From: Bradyrhizobium sp. CIAT3101
Lineage (GTDB): Bacteria > Pseudomonadota > Alphaproteobacteria > Rhizobiales > Xanthobacteraceae
Assembly (NCBI RefSeq): GCF_029714945.1
Contig: NZ_CP121634.1
Coordinates: forward strand, 2,749,001-2,813,000
Direction: 5' to 3'
Length of the DNA: 64,000 bases
Made by a program: the position numbers and the translations under genes. Under the pieces are notes generated by a model. The model saw only the letters and a program-made list of their open reading frames with translations, ran no database searches and had not been told where the DNA came from. Below are positions 1 through 7,858 of the stretch, piece after piece; position 1 is the stretch's first letter; every line of letters begins with the position of its first letter.

Positions 1-1307
1 ATCTCAGCTTTGGCGCCGACGTCGACGCCGGCAGTCGGATCCTCGGCCACCAGCAGCTTGCGGCCGGTGGCAAGCCAGCGTCCGACGACGACCTTCTGCT
101 GATTGCCGCCTGACAGCCCCTCGATGGCGAGATGCGGATCATTGGGCCGCAGGCCCACGAGGGCGCCGAGCTTGACCGCCTCTTCCGCTTCGCGGCGCGG
201 TGCCAGCACGTCGAACAGGCCGCGCCCGGAAGCGCCCGGGTTGAGGAAGGCATTTTCGCGGATCGACAAGGATGCCGCGATCGATTCCTCCGTTCGGTCG
301 CGGGCAACCAGGCCAATGCCGCCGGCCATGGCGGTCACGGGGCTGGACAGATCGGGGGCCGTGCCGTCGATCAGGATCTCACCGCGATGCGCGACCGCGC
401 CGAACAGCGCGCGGCCGACGTCCTCCTGGCCCGCGCCGCGCAAGCCCACGAGGCCGAGGAGTTCGCCCTCGCGCACGTCGAAATCCACAGGACCGGCCTT
501 CGGGGTGATCAATCCTCGCACCGTGACGCGGGTCTTGCCGGAGTGGGAAGCCGCTTTCTCGAACATGTCGAGCAGGGGCCTGCCGACGATCAGCCGCACC
601 AGATCTTCCGGCGAAGTCTCGCTGATCGCCTTCTCGCCGACGAGCTGACCGTCGCGCAACACGACGACGCGGTCGGCGATGCGGAAGATCTCGTCGAGGC
701 GGTGCGACACATAGATCATGCCGACGCCCTGCTCGCGCAGGCGCCGCAGCGCCGCGAACAGGCGCTCAACCTCATCTGCCGGCAGGCTCGCGGTCGGCTC
801 GTCGAGCACGAGGAAATCGCAATTGACGACGAGCGCGCGGGCGATGGCGACCAGCGACTTCTCGGTGCGCGACAGGCTCGACACGCGCGTGGTCGGGTCG
901 ATATCGCAGCCCACGAGCGCGAGCGCTTTGGTCGCGCGCGCCTCGGCGCCACGCCAGTCGATGAGGCCGAACGGCCGGGTTCGTGGAAAGCCCTGCGCGA
1001 GGCCGACATTCTCCGCCACCGTCATCCATTCGACGAGGCCGAGATCCTGATGGATGAAGGCGACAGGCTGGTGGTCGGCGCGGCCGCCGGGCGCATGGTG
1101 ATAGGGCTCGCCTGCGATCGTCACCGCGCCGGCATCCGGACGATGGATGCCGCCGAGTACCTTGATGAGGGTCGACTTGCCCGCGCCGTTCTCGCCGAGC
1201 AGGGCGACGATTTCGCCGCGCCCGACGCCGAAGCTGACGCCTTTGAGCGCGCGAGTGCCGCCAAACGACTTGACGACTCCATCGAAGCGCAGCGCACCCG
1301 ATGCCAT
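1..1307 (-). CDS. Sugar ABC transporter ATP-binding protein, RbsA/MglA type (3' end beyond window)
   Basis: Reading leftwards from the ATG at 1307 gives about 435 residues of an uninterrupted double ATPase that runs off the left edge. The first ATPase half has Walker A GENGAGKST near residue 39, Walker B FLVLDEPTAS and the H-loop YVSHRLDE. The second half has a degenerate Walker A (GLRGAGQED), signature LSGGNQQK and AEDPTAGVDVG, which is the usual asymmetry of RbsA-type importers. The family is about 500 residues, so roughly 65 are missing. It would energise import of a monosaccharide with a permease and periplasmic binding protein lying to the left. The LacI-type gene just upstream and the operator at 1413-1426 suggest substrate-induced control. 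The substrate is unknown. Confidence 0.9.
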   Translation of the reverse strand, partial: MASGALRFDGVVKSFGGTRALKGVSFGVGRGEIVALLGENGAGKSTLIKVLGGIHRPDAGAVTIAGEPYHHAPGGRADHQPVAFIHQDLGLVEWMTVAENVGLAQGFPRTRPFGLIDWRGAEARATKALALVGCDIDPTTRVSSLSRTEKSLVAIARALVVNCDFLVLDEPTASLPADEVERLFAALRRLREQGVGMIYVSHRLDEIFRIADRVVVLRDGQLVGEKAISETSPEDLVRLIVGRPLLDMFEKAASHSGKTRVTVRGLITPKAGPVDFDVREGELLGLVGLRGAGQEDVGRALFGAVAHRGEILIDGTAPDLSSPVTAMAGGIGLVARDRTEESIAASLSIRENAFLNPGASGRGLFDVLAPRREAEEAVKLGALVGLRPNDPHLAIEGLSGGNQQKVVVGRWLATGRKLLVAEDPTAGVDVGAKAE

Positions 1308-1412
1308 GCCTGGCTCTCCTCCCGAAATCGCCAGCCGGCCGCGAACGATTGGGAGCATCTCCCGACCGTTGACCAGGCGCTTGGCGATCGTGATCCGTTA
1401 TGGCGTCATATT

Positions 1413-1426
1413 TGTTATCGATAACA
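1413..1426. promoter_or_regulatory. LacI-family operator, perfect 14-bp palindrome
   Basis: TGTTATCGATAACA is a perfect palindrome between the ATPase gene and the LacI-type gene, about 105 bp upstream of the ATPase start. Palindromes with a central CG are typical LacI/GntR-type operators. A near copy lies upstream of the LacI-type gene at 2606-2619, which supports the call. Confidence 0.7.
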
Positions 1427-1460
1427 CCGTACCCGGTCGGGCGACGCTGTCAAGCCGGGC

Positions 1461-2510
1461 TCAGCTGCTTTCGCGCTCGATGACCTCGAAGGGGACGATC
1501 AAGGTCTCGGGCCCGGGTCTCCGGCCTTCCCTCACGTCGTCGATGGCGCGCAGCAGGACGCTGCCGGCTTCCAGTCCGATATTGCGGCAATCGACGGCGA
1601 CGGTCGTGATCCTCGGCCAGGAGCAGCGCGAAACCTCGAAGTCGCCGAAGCCGGCCACCGCGATCCGGCCAGGGACTGCCCAGCCGCGGCGATGGCATTC
1701 CATGATCGCGCCAAAGGCAGACAGGTCGGAGACGCAAACGGCGGCGTCCACGTCCGGCCATTGCTCGATGAGCTGGACAATGGCCTCGCCGCCCTGTTGC
1801 ATGGAGATTGGCGGATTGCCAAACGAGATCGTACGCCCGACCGGCAGGCCGAGCTCCTCGACGGCTCGCTTGTAGCCGAGCCGGCGATCTGCGCCGCGCG
1901 TGTCGCGCCTGCTTGCGCCGCCGATGAACGCAATGTTGCGGTAGCCCTTCTGGTAAAGCCGGTGCACCAGCGCGCGCGACGCTTCGGCATTGGAGAAGCC
2001 CACGACATGGTCGATCGGATCGGCAGGCAGATCCCAGGTCTCGACCACCGGAATGCCGGCGGATTGCAGCATCCGCCGCGCCTTCGGCGTGTGCCGGCCG
2101 TCGGTGACGATGATCCCGTCGGGCCGACGCGTCAGCATCGCCCGCACGAGCTGCTCTTCCTTGTCGATATCGTAGTCGGTGTAGCCGAGAAGCATTTGCA
2201 GCCCCTGGCCTTCGATCGCCTCCGTGATGCCGCGCGCAGTGTCCGAGAAATTGGAGTTGTTGATGGAAGGGATGAGGGCCGCCACGAAACCCGTCCGCTT
2301 CGAGGACAGTGCGCCCGCAGACAGGTCGAGCACATATCCGAGCTCTTCGACGGCGGCGAGGATGCGCTGCCGCGTCTCCTGGGAGACAGCACCGTCGCTC
2401 TTCAACGCACGCGAGACGGTCATGGTGGAAACGCCCGCCCGCGCCGCCACCTCAGCCATGGTCGCTGGCCGCTTGGGCGCCTTTCTGGTCGTCGTCCGAG
2501 TTCGCTTCAT
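1461..2510 (-). CDS. LacI-family transcriptional repressor
   Basis: This 349-residue protein has an N-terminal LacI helix-turn-helix (TMAEVAARAGVSTMTVSRAL, about residues 17-36) and hinge helix region (LSAGALSSKRTGFVAALIPS). A periplasmic-binding-protein-like sensor domain follows to the C-terminus. The start was set at the ATG at 2510, because the longer reading frame only adds an arginine-rich tail with no family match. It lies immediately upstream of the RbsA-type ATPase on the same strand. TATCGATA-centred operators on both sides (1413-1426 and 2606-2619) suggest it represses the transporter operon and itself. The inducer is probably a sugar, but it cannot be named from sequence. Confidence 0.9.
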   Translation of the reverse strand: MKRTRTTTRKAPKRPATMAEVAARAGVSTMTVSRALKSDGAVSQETRQRILAAVEELGYVLDLSAGALSSKRTGFVAALIPSINNSNFSDTARGITEAIEGQGLQMLLGYTDYDIDKEEQLVRAMLTRRPDGIIVTDGRHTPKARRMLQSAGIPVVETWDLPADPIDHVVGFSNAEASRALVHRLYQKGYRNIAFIGGASRRDTRGADRRLGYKRAVEELGLPVGRTISFGNPPISMQQGGEAIVQLIEQWPDVDAAVCVSDLSAFGAIMECHRRGWAVPGRIAVAGFGDFEVSRCSWPRITTVAVDCRNIGLEAGSVLLRAIDDVREGRRPGPETLIVPFEVIERESS

Positions 2511-2605
2511 CTCAACGCGATGTCTGCTTGGTGTGTGTGGAGCCTGCCTCCGTGCCACGGGATTTGGCCTGCCGACGCTCGCGACGGCGAACGATGATCA
2601 GCTTA

Positions 2606-2619
2606 CGGTATCGATAACA
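2606..2619. promoter_or_regulatory. Second LacI-family operator (autoregulatory site)
   Basis: CGGTATCGATAACA matches the 1413-1426 palindrome at 12 of 14 positions. It lies about 95 bp upstream of the LacI-type start codon at 2510, where an autoregulatory operator would be expected. Confidence 0.6.
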
Positions 2620-2880
2620 GTTTGCCGCGGCAATTGTTTTCGATGGCTCTCTTGCCGACCCTGGTTTTGCTTTGCGGTATCTCCTCGAATTGACCGACGA
2701 TGGATCGGAGCGGTTGACAGTCGGCGATACCGCGCCGAATTTTCCAACGCACTGAGCCTCAATCATAGAACTCGCACTTCTGGATCGCCACGGTCGCAGG
2801 AGCCCGATTGGTGTCAGCGAGTGTGTCGCCGCAGTCGTGCAATTGGTCAGCCGGCTCACATTGCGGCTCCTCCCGGGGGG

Positions 2881-2953
2881 CCTGTGCATTTCTGATCGAG
2901 CACAGAGAATTTATTGCGAATTCCCAGGAGAGCGGCGAGGGCTAAGCTCGCGT
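2881..2953. repeat. Promoter/start element copy A (upstream of sedolisin)
   Basis: These 73 bases align without gaps to 5696-5768 with 8 mismatches, and the first 45 also align to 7814-7858. Copy B covers the first codons and promoter of the LysR gene. On the minus strand copy A reads V-L-D-Q-K-C-T-G where the LysR protein begins M-L-D-K-K-C-T-G, then hits a stop seven codons later. It therefore looks like a duplicated LysR start and upstream region whose coding part was lost. The conserved core GAGAATTTATTGCG followed by AATTC forms an imperfect dyad compatible with a LysR-type binding site. Confidence 0.75.
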
Positions 2954-2995
2954 GCGGGTTGGCTTCGCCTCATTTCAACGAGGTGCGGCATCAAA

Positions 2996-3034
2996 ATGAA
3001 ATTGCAAATGACGACGCCGAGAATTGTCACCTGA
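2996..3034 (+). CDS. Possible 12-residue leader peptide upstream of sedolisin
   Basis: ATG at 2996 opens a frame reading MKLQMTTPRIVT and stopping at 3034. A purine-rich AACGAGG lies 10-16 bases upstream. The same 13 bases ATTTCAACGAGGT occur just ahead of the S10 peptidase start (8014-8026), where they act as its ribosome-binding region. The frame may be a leader peptide or a leftover from a duplicated start region. There is no protein-level evidence. Confidence 0.25.
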   Translation: MKLQMTTPRIVT

Positions 3035-3081
3035 GCAAATTGCCATCCGAACAATGAACCTGTGAAACGAGGGCTGTAAAA

Positions 3082-4677
3082 ATGACAGACAGAAAAATGT
3101 TTCCAAACAGCGTGGTCCCCATTCCGTCGTCGGGCGTGACGGCGCACGGCCTGATCGCCAGCGCGGCCGATCCGCGGCACCGCGACGAGAAGATGGACGT
3201 AAGTTTTGCGCTTGGCGTTGCGCCTGATGTCCAGAAGGAGCTGGAGGCGCGTGTCGACAAGGGCGAAACGATTTCGCCACAGGAGCTGAAGACGAAATAC
3301 GCGGTCGATTCGGCCGCAGCCGGCGCGCTGGAGAGCTGGCTGAAGAAGGAGGGCTTCACCATCACGCAGGTGACGCCCGACCGCACCACCATCTACGCCA
3401 CCGCTCCCGCCTCGCAGGTCGAGGCGAGCCTCGGCGTGCACATGGTGCGAGTCACACGGGAGGGCCAGACATACACCGCGGCGTCCGACGTCCCGAGCCT
3501 GCCGGTGGATGTTGCTGGTGCGGTGGTGAATATCGGCGGGCTGCAACCCTATCGGCAAGCCCGCAAGCATCTCCGCTCGTACATGCAGGTGAAGTCGGAG
3601 GCGGCCGTGGAGCCGGCGATCGCCAACGCGCCGCCGTATCTGGCTCCGGAAATCCTGAAGGCCTACGGCGGCGCAGGGCTCGGCCTGAGCGGGAAGGGGC
3701 AGGAGATTGCCATCCTGATCGATACGTTCCCGCTGGACTCCGACCTGACGGCGTTTTGGACGGCCAACGGCGTTGCCGGCAGCATGGCGCGCATCACCAA
3801 GATCAACGTCAAGGGCGGAGCGTTGCCTGCCCCCTCGGGCGAGGAGACGTTGGATGCGCAATGGGCGAGCACCATCGCTCCCGAGGCGAACGTGCGCATC
3901 TACGCCACCGGCACGCTCGCCTTTATCGATCTCGACCGTGCGCTCGACCGCATCTACGCCGACGCGCTGGCGCAACCGACTTTGCGTGTCGTGTCGATCA
4001 GCCTTGGCCTCAGTGAAGCCTTCATGACGCAGGGCGAAGTGAACGCCGAGGAGGCCCGTTTCGTCCGGTTCGCCGCCCTGGGCGTCAACGTGTTCGTGTC
4101 GACCGGCGATGCCGGGTCAAACCCGGGGCCGGACGGCCATCATGCCAACGGCCCGCTGGCGGCCGAGTGGATGGCGACCAGCCCGCATGTCGTGGCGGTC
4201 GGCGGCACGTCGCTGCGGCTGGCGGCGAACGGGCAGGTGGCGTCCGAAACCGGCTGGACGGGCAGCGGCGGTGGGAAGAGCAAATTCTTTCCGCGACCGT
4301 CGTGGCAACAGGGCAATGGTGTGCCGGTCGGCAATCAACGGATGGTCCCCGATGTCGGCGCTGCGGCGGATCCCAATGAAGGCGGCTTGATCATCCTCAA
4401 CGGCCAGCGCTTGCAGTATGGCGGCACCAGCTGGAGCGCGCCGATCTGGGCCGGCTTGTGTGCGCTGATCAACGAGGCGCGGCAGAACAACCGCCAAGCA
4501 CCGCTTCCCTATCTCAATCCGTTGATCTACCCGATGATCGGCAGCAACTGCTTCCGCGACATATTGACTCAAAGCAACGGCGCCTACAGCTGCGGGCCGG
4601 GTTATGACCTCGTCACCGGGATCGGAACGCCGGATTTGAAGCAACTCGTGACGAGACTGGCTGGTGTGAGCGCGTGA
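3082..4677 (+). CDS. Sedolisin-family (S53) serine-carboxyl protease with pro-domain
   Basis: The 531-residue protein has the kumamolisin layout: an N-terminal activation pro-domain (about residues 30-160) followed by a subtilisin-fold catalytic domain. Catalytic residues are readable: Glu254 and Asp258 in EETLDAQWAS, oxyanion Asp343 in STGDAGS and nucleophile Ser450 in GGTSWSAP. The C-terminal calcium-site pattern (DILTQS and GYDLVTGIGTPD) is present. Such enzymes are acid-active endopeptidases that mature by autocleavage. No signal peptide is visible, which is odd for a normally exported protease. A ribosome site GAGGG precedes ATG 3082, and the gene follows copy A of the repeated element, so the adjacent LysR protein may control it. 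A terminator follows at 4742-4780. Confidence 0.92.
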   Translation: MTDRKMFPNSVVPIPSSGVTAHGLIASAADPRHRDEKMDVSFALGVAPDVQKELEARVDKGETISPQELKTKYAVDSAAAGALESWLKKEGFTITQVTPDRTTIYATAPASQVEASLGVHMVRVTREGQTYTAASDVPSLPVDVAGAVVNIGGLQPYRQARKHLRSYMQVKSEAAVEPAIANAPPYLAPEILKAYGGAGLGLSGKGQEIAILIDTFPLDSDLTAFWTANGVAGSMARITKINVKGGALPAPSGEETLDAQWASTIAPEANVRIYATGTLAFIDLDRALDRIYADALAQPTLRVVSISLGLSEAFMTQGEVNAEEARFVRFAALGVNVFVSTGDAGSNPGPDGHHANGPLAAEWMATSPHVVAVGGTSLRLAANGQVASETGWTGSGGGKSKFFPRPSWQQGNGVPVGNQRMVPDVGAAADPNEGGLIILNGQRLQYGGTSWSAPIWAGLCALINEARQNNRQAPLPYLNPLIYPMIGSNCFRDILTQSNGAYSCGPGYDLVTGIGTPDLKQLVTRLAGVSA

Positions 4678-4741
4678 CTTCTCGTCGTGCCGGTGGATGG
4701 TGGCTGGCCATTCATCGGCACGACGGTGCAGCCGGCGGAGG

Positions 4742-4780
4742 AGAGGCCCCGCAGCTCAGGCTTCCGGGGCCTCTTCTTCT
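4742..4780. terminator. Bidirectional hairpin between sedolisin and LysR genes
   Basis: A perfect 10-bp stem (AGAGGCCCCG at 4742-4751 with CGGGGCCTCT at 4765-4774) has a 13-base loop and a pyrimidine-rich tail (TCTTCT). It sits 65 bp after the sedolisin stop and overlaps the last codons of the convergent LysR gene. It is probably a shared terminator for the two converging transcripts, although the U-tract is weak. Confidence 0.55.
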
Positions 4781-5718
4781 GCCGCCGGCTGCACTTCCAT
4801 CGGTTCACGCCCGGCGGCGTGGGAATGGCCCGCGAAGTGCTGCCGTTCGCGGCGGAAGATCTCGACGAGATAGTCGGCGACCGCGCGGACACGAGGCACT
4901 TTCGTCAGGTCGGGACGGATCAGAAGCCAGAGCTCGCGTTCGAGCATCGGCGCGTCGCAGTCGATCTCGGCAAGCTTGCGATCATTGTCGGCCAGATAGC
5001 GCGGCAGCAGCGCGATTCCGAAGCCTGCCCGTGTCGCAGCAGCCTGCGCGATCTGGCTGTTGGCGCGAAAGGAGAACCGGCGTCCCGGAAAATGCTGCTC
5101 GAGCCATTCGGCTTCGGCAATCGAATCGCCGTCCCTGTCGAAGCCGACAAGCGGCAATCGCGTCATCATGTCCGGTTCGGAGCGCAGGTTCGCAGCGACG
5201 TAGAGGCCAAAGTAGATCGTGCCCACGCGCCGGGCGGCGAGCTCACTGCCCTTAGGGTGACCGAAACGCAAGGCAATGTCGGCCTCTCTCCGGGCAAGGC
5301 TCAGGAGCCTGACATCGCCGATGAGCTCGAGATCTATTCCCGGATGACGTCGATGCAGCCCGTCCAGCCGGTCGATCAGGAATCCTTCGGCCAGGCTGCG
5401 TCCGGCCGTCAATCGCACGAGGCCGCTGAGTTCTGCGCTCGCATCGAGGCGCCGCAGAACCGAGAGCGCTGCGCTGTCCATCACCTTGGCTTCTTCCAGC
5501 ACGGCCCTGCCGTCGGCCGTCAGCATGTAGCCCTCGGCGCGGCGCTCGAACAAGGCGCGCCCGAGAAGCGCCTCGAGGTGAGCAACTCGGCGGGACACCG
5601 TCGCATGATTGACGCGCAGCGCGCGGGCAGTTGCGGACAGCGAGCGATGCCGCGCAAGCGCTGCGAAATAGCGCAAGTCTTCCCAGTCGAGATCGCCTGT
5701 GCATTTCTTATCAAGCAT
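4756..5718 (-). CDS. LysR-family transcriptional regulator (candidate island regulator)
   Basis: The 320-residue protein starts MLDKKCTGDLDWEDLRYF and has the LysR winged helix-turn-helix (SLSATARALRVNHATVSRRV, about residues 24-43). It then has a type-2 periplasmic-binding effector domain and an unusual acidic tail ending AAEEEAPEA. The start at 5718 replaces a frame 32 codons longer, because the family domain begins a few residues later and the conserved repeat overlaps this start. It is divergent from the ThDP enzyme gene. Copies of its own start/promoter region lie upstream of the sedolisin (2881) and S10 (7814) genes, so it probably regulates itself, the ThDP enzyme, the protease and the S10-LodA-LodB operon. 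The co-inducer is unknown. Confidence 0.9.
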   Translation of the reverse strand: MLDKKCTGDLDWEDLRYFAALARHRSLSATARALRVNHATVSRRVAHLEALLGRALFERRAEGYMLTADGRAVLEEAKVMDSAALSVLRRLDASAELSGLVRLTAGRSLAEGFLIDRLDGLHRRHPGIDLELIGDVRLLSLARREADIALRFGHPKGSELAARRVGTIYFGLYVAANLRSEPDMMTRLPLVGFDRDGDSIAEAEWLEQHFPGRRFSFRANSQIAQAAATRAGFGIALLPRYLADNDRKLAEIDCDAPMLERELWLLIRPDLTKVPRVRAVADYLVEIFRRERQHFAGHSHAAGREPMEVQPAAEEEAPEA

Positions 5719-5768
5719 AGAGAATTTATAGCGAGTTCCCAAGACAGCGGCGAGGGCTAAACTCGCGT
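5696..5768. repeat. Promoter/start element copy B (LysR / ThDP-enzyme divergent region)
   Basis: This is the copy joined to an intact LysR gene; its left 23 bases encode the first eight LysR codons. It matches copy A (2881-2953) at 65 of 73 positions and copy C (7814-7858) at 36 of 45. The core GAGAATTTATAGCGAGTTC lies just upstream of the LysR start codon, a usual place for a LysR autoregulatory site. Confidence 0.75.
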
Positions 5769-6028
5769 AATGGTAGAAAAAAAGAAGGGTGGGAAGCTGG
5801 CGACGCGCCGTCACCTCGCGCGCACGCTTCTCCGCTTAATACAGGGCGGAATTGCTCCTTTTTTCATCTTGCAGTCCGACTATCTCCAGGTGTGCGCCAC
5901 TTGGTGGCGCCACACGATCAATCATCGATTGTTGCTGGTCTGTATGCCGTCTGGTCATGGCTGCTGCAGTATCCGGTTCGAGACAGCGGTAACGGCGGAC
6001 GCCGAACCGGCGCTGGAGGTGGATGGCC
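5769..6028. other. Leader region of the ThDP-enzyme gene with a strong inverted repeat
   Basis: No gene is apparent. The main feature is an inverted repeat at 5890-5915: GTGTGCGCCAC and GTGGCGCCACAC flank a very short loop and pair along 11 bases with one bulge. It could be a hairpin in the untranslated leader or a second protein-binding site. A ribosome site GGAGG at 6015-6019 serves the next gene. Confidence 0.45.
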
Positions 6029-7762
6029 ATGCTTGAAAGGCCCCGCAACGGCACGGTGGCATCCTATCTCGTTACCCGCCTGGAGGAGCTCGGCATCGAG
6101 CATCTGTTCAACGTGCCGGGCAGTTATTGCAGTGGGTTGCTTGCCGCGCTCGCCGGAAATTCCCGGCTGAAGGCTGTCTTCACGACGTATGAGATGGAGG
6201 CAGCGTATGCGGCCGACGCCTATGCCCGCATCCGGGGGTATGGCGCGATGTGCGGGACCTATGGCGTCGGCGCCCTGAGTGCGCTCAACGGCGTCACCGG
6301 CGCTTTTGTCGAGCGATGTCCGGTTGTCGTCATCAATGGAGGTCCCTCTACCAACCAGCTCGATCTCGAAGTCGATTACGGCATCATGTTCCTGCACTCG
6401 ACCGGCCGGCTGAGGGCGGACCTGGCCATTTATGCGCAGGTGACGGCGGCGACAGCCGTGATCGAGCGGGCGGAGGAGGCGCCGGACAAGATCGACGAGG
6501 TCCTGATCGCCTGCATGACACACCGGCGCCCGGTCTATCTCGAAATCAGCCAGGACTTGTGGGGGCAGTCCTGCCCCTTGCCGGTGGGGAAGCTCAGCGC
6601 CTCGCTGACGCCGGTCAATGCGGATTCGCTATCGGAATGCCTCGACGACGCCATGGCGCGGCTTGCCGGCGCGCAGCGCCCTGTGGTGTGGGCCGGCGAA
6701 GAGCTCGACCGCTGGCAATTGCACGGGGAGTTCGCCGAGCTGTTGCGCGCGGGCGGGCTGCCTTACGTGACGACGCTGGCCGGAAAATCGGTGCTGGCCG
6801 AGACCACAAGAGGCTTCCTCGGCGTCTATGATGGACGGTTCGCGCCACCCGACCTTCAGGAATTCGTCGAGAGGGCCGATCTCGTCATTGCCCTGGGCAC
6901 CGCGATCACGGATTTCGTCGGTGACATCGTCGCGAAAGACTACAACAGCATGATACTTGCATCGCACGGTGGCATACGCATCGGGCATCACATCTACCCC
7001 GATGTCGGGCTCAGGGAGTTCGTGGTCGGGCTGACGTACCGGCTGGCAAGTCATGCGGCCGTGCCGCTTCGGTGGGACGGGACTGCCTTGCGACAGCCGG
7101 GCTCCAGCCCCTCTGCCGGCGATTCACCCATGACTTTCGATCTTCTGTTCGCGCGAATGTCGGATTTCGTGCGGGACAAGCTCGTCATCGCGGATACCGG
7201 CCTGTCGCTTTTCGCTTCCGCAGGACTGCCGATCGCCGCCCGGCAGGGATATGTGTCGCAATCCATCTGGATGTCGATCGGATACAGCCTTGGAGCTTCG
7301 GTCGGCGCAGCCTGCGCCGGCACCAGGCGGCCGGTCGTGTTCGTGGGAGACGCTGCCTTCCGTGAGGGGCCGCAGGTGCTCTCCACACTGGTTCAGTACA
7401 AACTGCCCGCGGTGATCTGCGTGATGAACAACGGGATCATGGGCATTCAGCAGTTCATGGGGCATCCTGAGTACTATGACAGCGCGCAGGGGCAGCCGGA
7501 CTATTACAATGCGCTCAGCCGCTGGGATTACGCCGCTCTGGCCCAGGCTTTCGGCGCACGGCATGCCCGGGCCAAAACGCTGGCCGAGCTCGACGAGGCA
7601 CTGCGACAGGCGGCTGAGCTGACCGCGTCTCCGATCCTGATCGACGTCGTGCTCGATGAAAAGGATATCCCGAGCGTGATCCGTCACACGACCGGTCGTG
7701 CGGCTCCCTGGGCGGTTCAGGCGAATTTCGAGGCGCCCCTGTTGAGACGCATCGTGCCTTAG
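6029..7762 (+). CDS. Thiamine-diphosphate enzyme of the pyruvate/indolepyruvate decarboxylase family
   Basis: The 577-residue protein follows the three-domain ThDP layout: pyrimidine-binding (about 1-180), central, and diphosphate-binding (about 370-560). Glu55 in YEMEAAYAADAYAR matches the cofactor-activating Glu of decarboxylases. The cofactor motif is G440-D441-A442 and N467-N468 in VMNNGIMG; the third position is Ala instead of the usual Gly. The expected reaction is non-oxidative decarboxylation of a 2-keto acid to an aldehyde, though carboligation is possible. ATG 6029 is preferred over ATG 6023 because GGAGG at 6015-6019 then has normal spacing. It is divergent from the LysR gene. Beside an amino-acid-oxidase-like gene, its substrate may be a 2-keto acid made in the same pathway (inference). 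Confidence 0.85.
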   Translation: MLERPRNGTVASYLVTRLEELGIEHLFNVPGSYCSGLLAALAGNSRLKAVFTTYEMEAAYAADAYARIRGYGAMCGTYGVGALSALNGVTGAFVERCPVVVINGGPSTNQLDLEVDYGIMFLHSTGRLRADLAIYAQVTAATAVIERAEEAPDKIDEVLIACMTHRRPVYLEISQDLWGQSCPLPVGKLSASLTPVNADSLSECLDDAMARLAGAQRPVVWAGEELDRWQLHGEFAELLRAGGLPYVTTLAGKSVLAETTRGFLGVYDGRFAPPDLQEFVERADLVIALGTAITDFVGDIVAKDYNSMILASHGGIRIGHHIYPDVGLREFVVGLTYRLASHAAVPLRWDGTALRQPGSSPSAGDSPMTFDLLFARMSDFVRDKLVIADTGLSLFASAGLPIAARQGYVSQSIWMSIGYSLGASVGAACAGTRRPVVFVGDAAFREGPQVLSTLVQYKLPAVICVMNNGIMGIQQFMGHPEYYDSAQGQPDYYNALSRWDYAALAQAFGARHARAKTLAELDEALRQAAELTASPILIDVVLDEKDIPSVIRHTTGRAAPWAVQANFEAPLLRRIVP

Positions 7763-7813
7763 GGCGGAGCAGAGCTGCATGCCCGACCGATCATTGCCTC
7801 GCCGGGAAGTTGA

Positions 7814-7858
7814 GCTGTGCGATTCTTATCATCCATTGAGAATTTATTGCGGGTTCCT
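7814..7858. repeat. Promoter/start element copy C (upstream of S10-LodA-LodB)
   Basis: The 45 bases align without gaps to copy B at 36 positions and keep the core GAGAATTTATTGCGGGTTC. The minus strand still opens with an ATG (M-D-D-K-N-R-T-A) like the LysR start, but no LysR gene follows. A 6-bp inverted repeat GGGTTC/GAACCC (7851-7867) overlaps the right end. It lies about 175 bp before the S10 start codon. The remainder of 7763-8031 shows no gene. Confidence 0.7.

Larger units (their letters stand above)
2511..3081. other. 571-bp region without a convincing long gene
   Basis: The left part holds the LacI-gene promoter and the operator at 2606-2619. From about 2620 to 2880 no reading frame shows family features or codon bias, and the composition looks more AT-rich than the flanking genes. 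From 2881 it contains the repeated promoter/start element (copy A) and a possible 12-codon leader frame before the sedolisin gene. Confidence 0.6.

Noticed and set aside
132..1424. A 430-codon plus-strand reading frame
   Set aside because: It is the reverse complement of the RbsA-type ATPase, whose minus-strand translation has full Walker and signature motifs. The plus-strand product has no family features and an Arg/Ala/His-rich composition typical of GC-rich shadows.
2911..3975. A 354-codon minus-strand frame over the sedolisin gene
   Set aside because: It overlaps a protease with its catalytic residues in place and shows only Arg-rich low-quality sequence. It is an antisense shadow.
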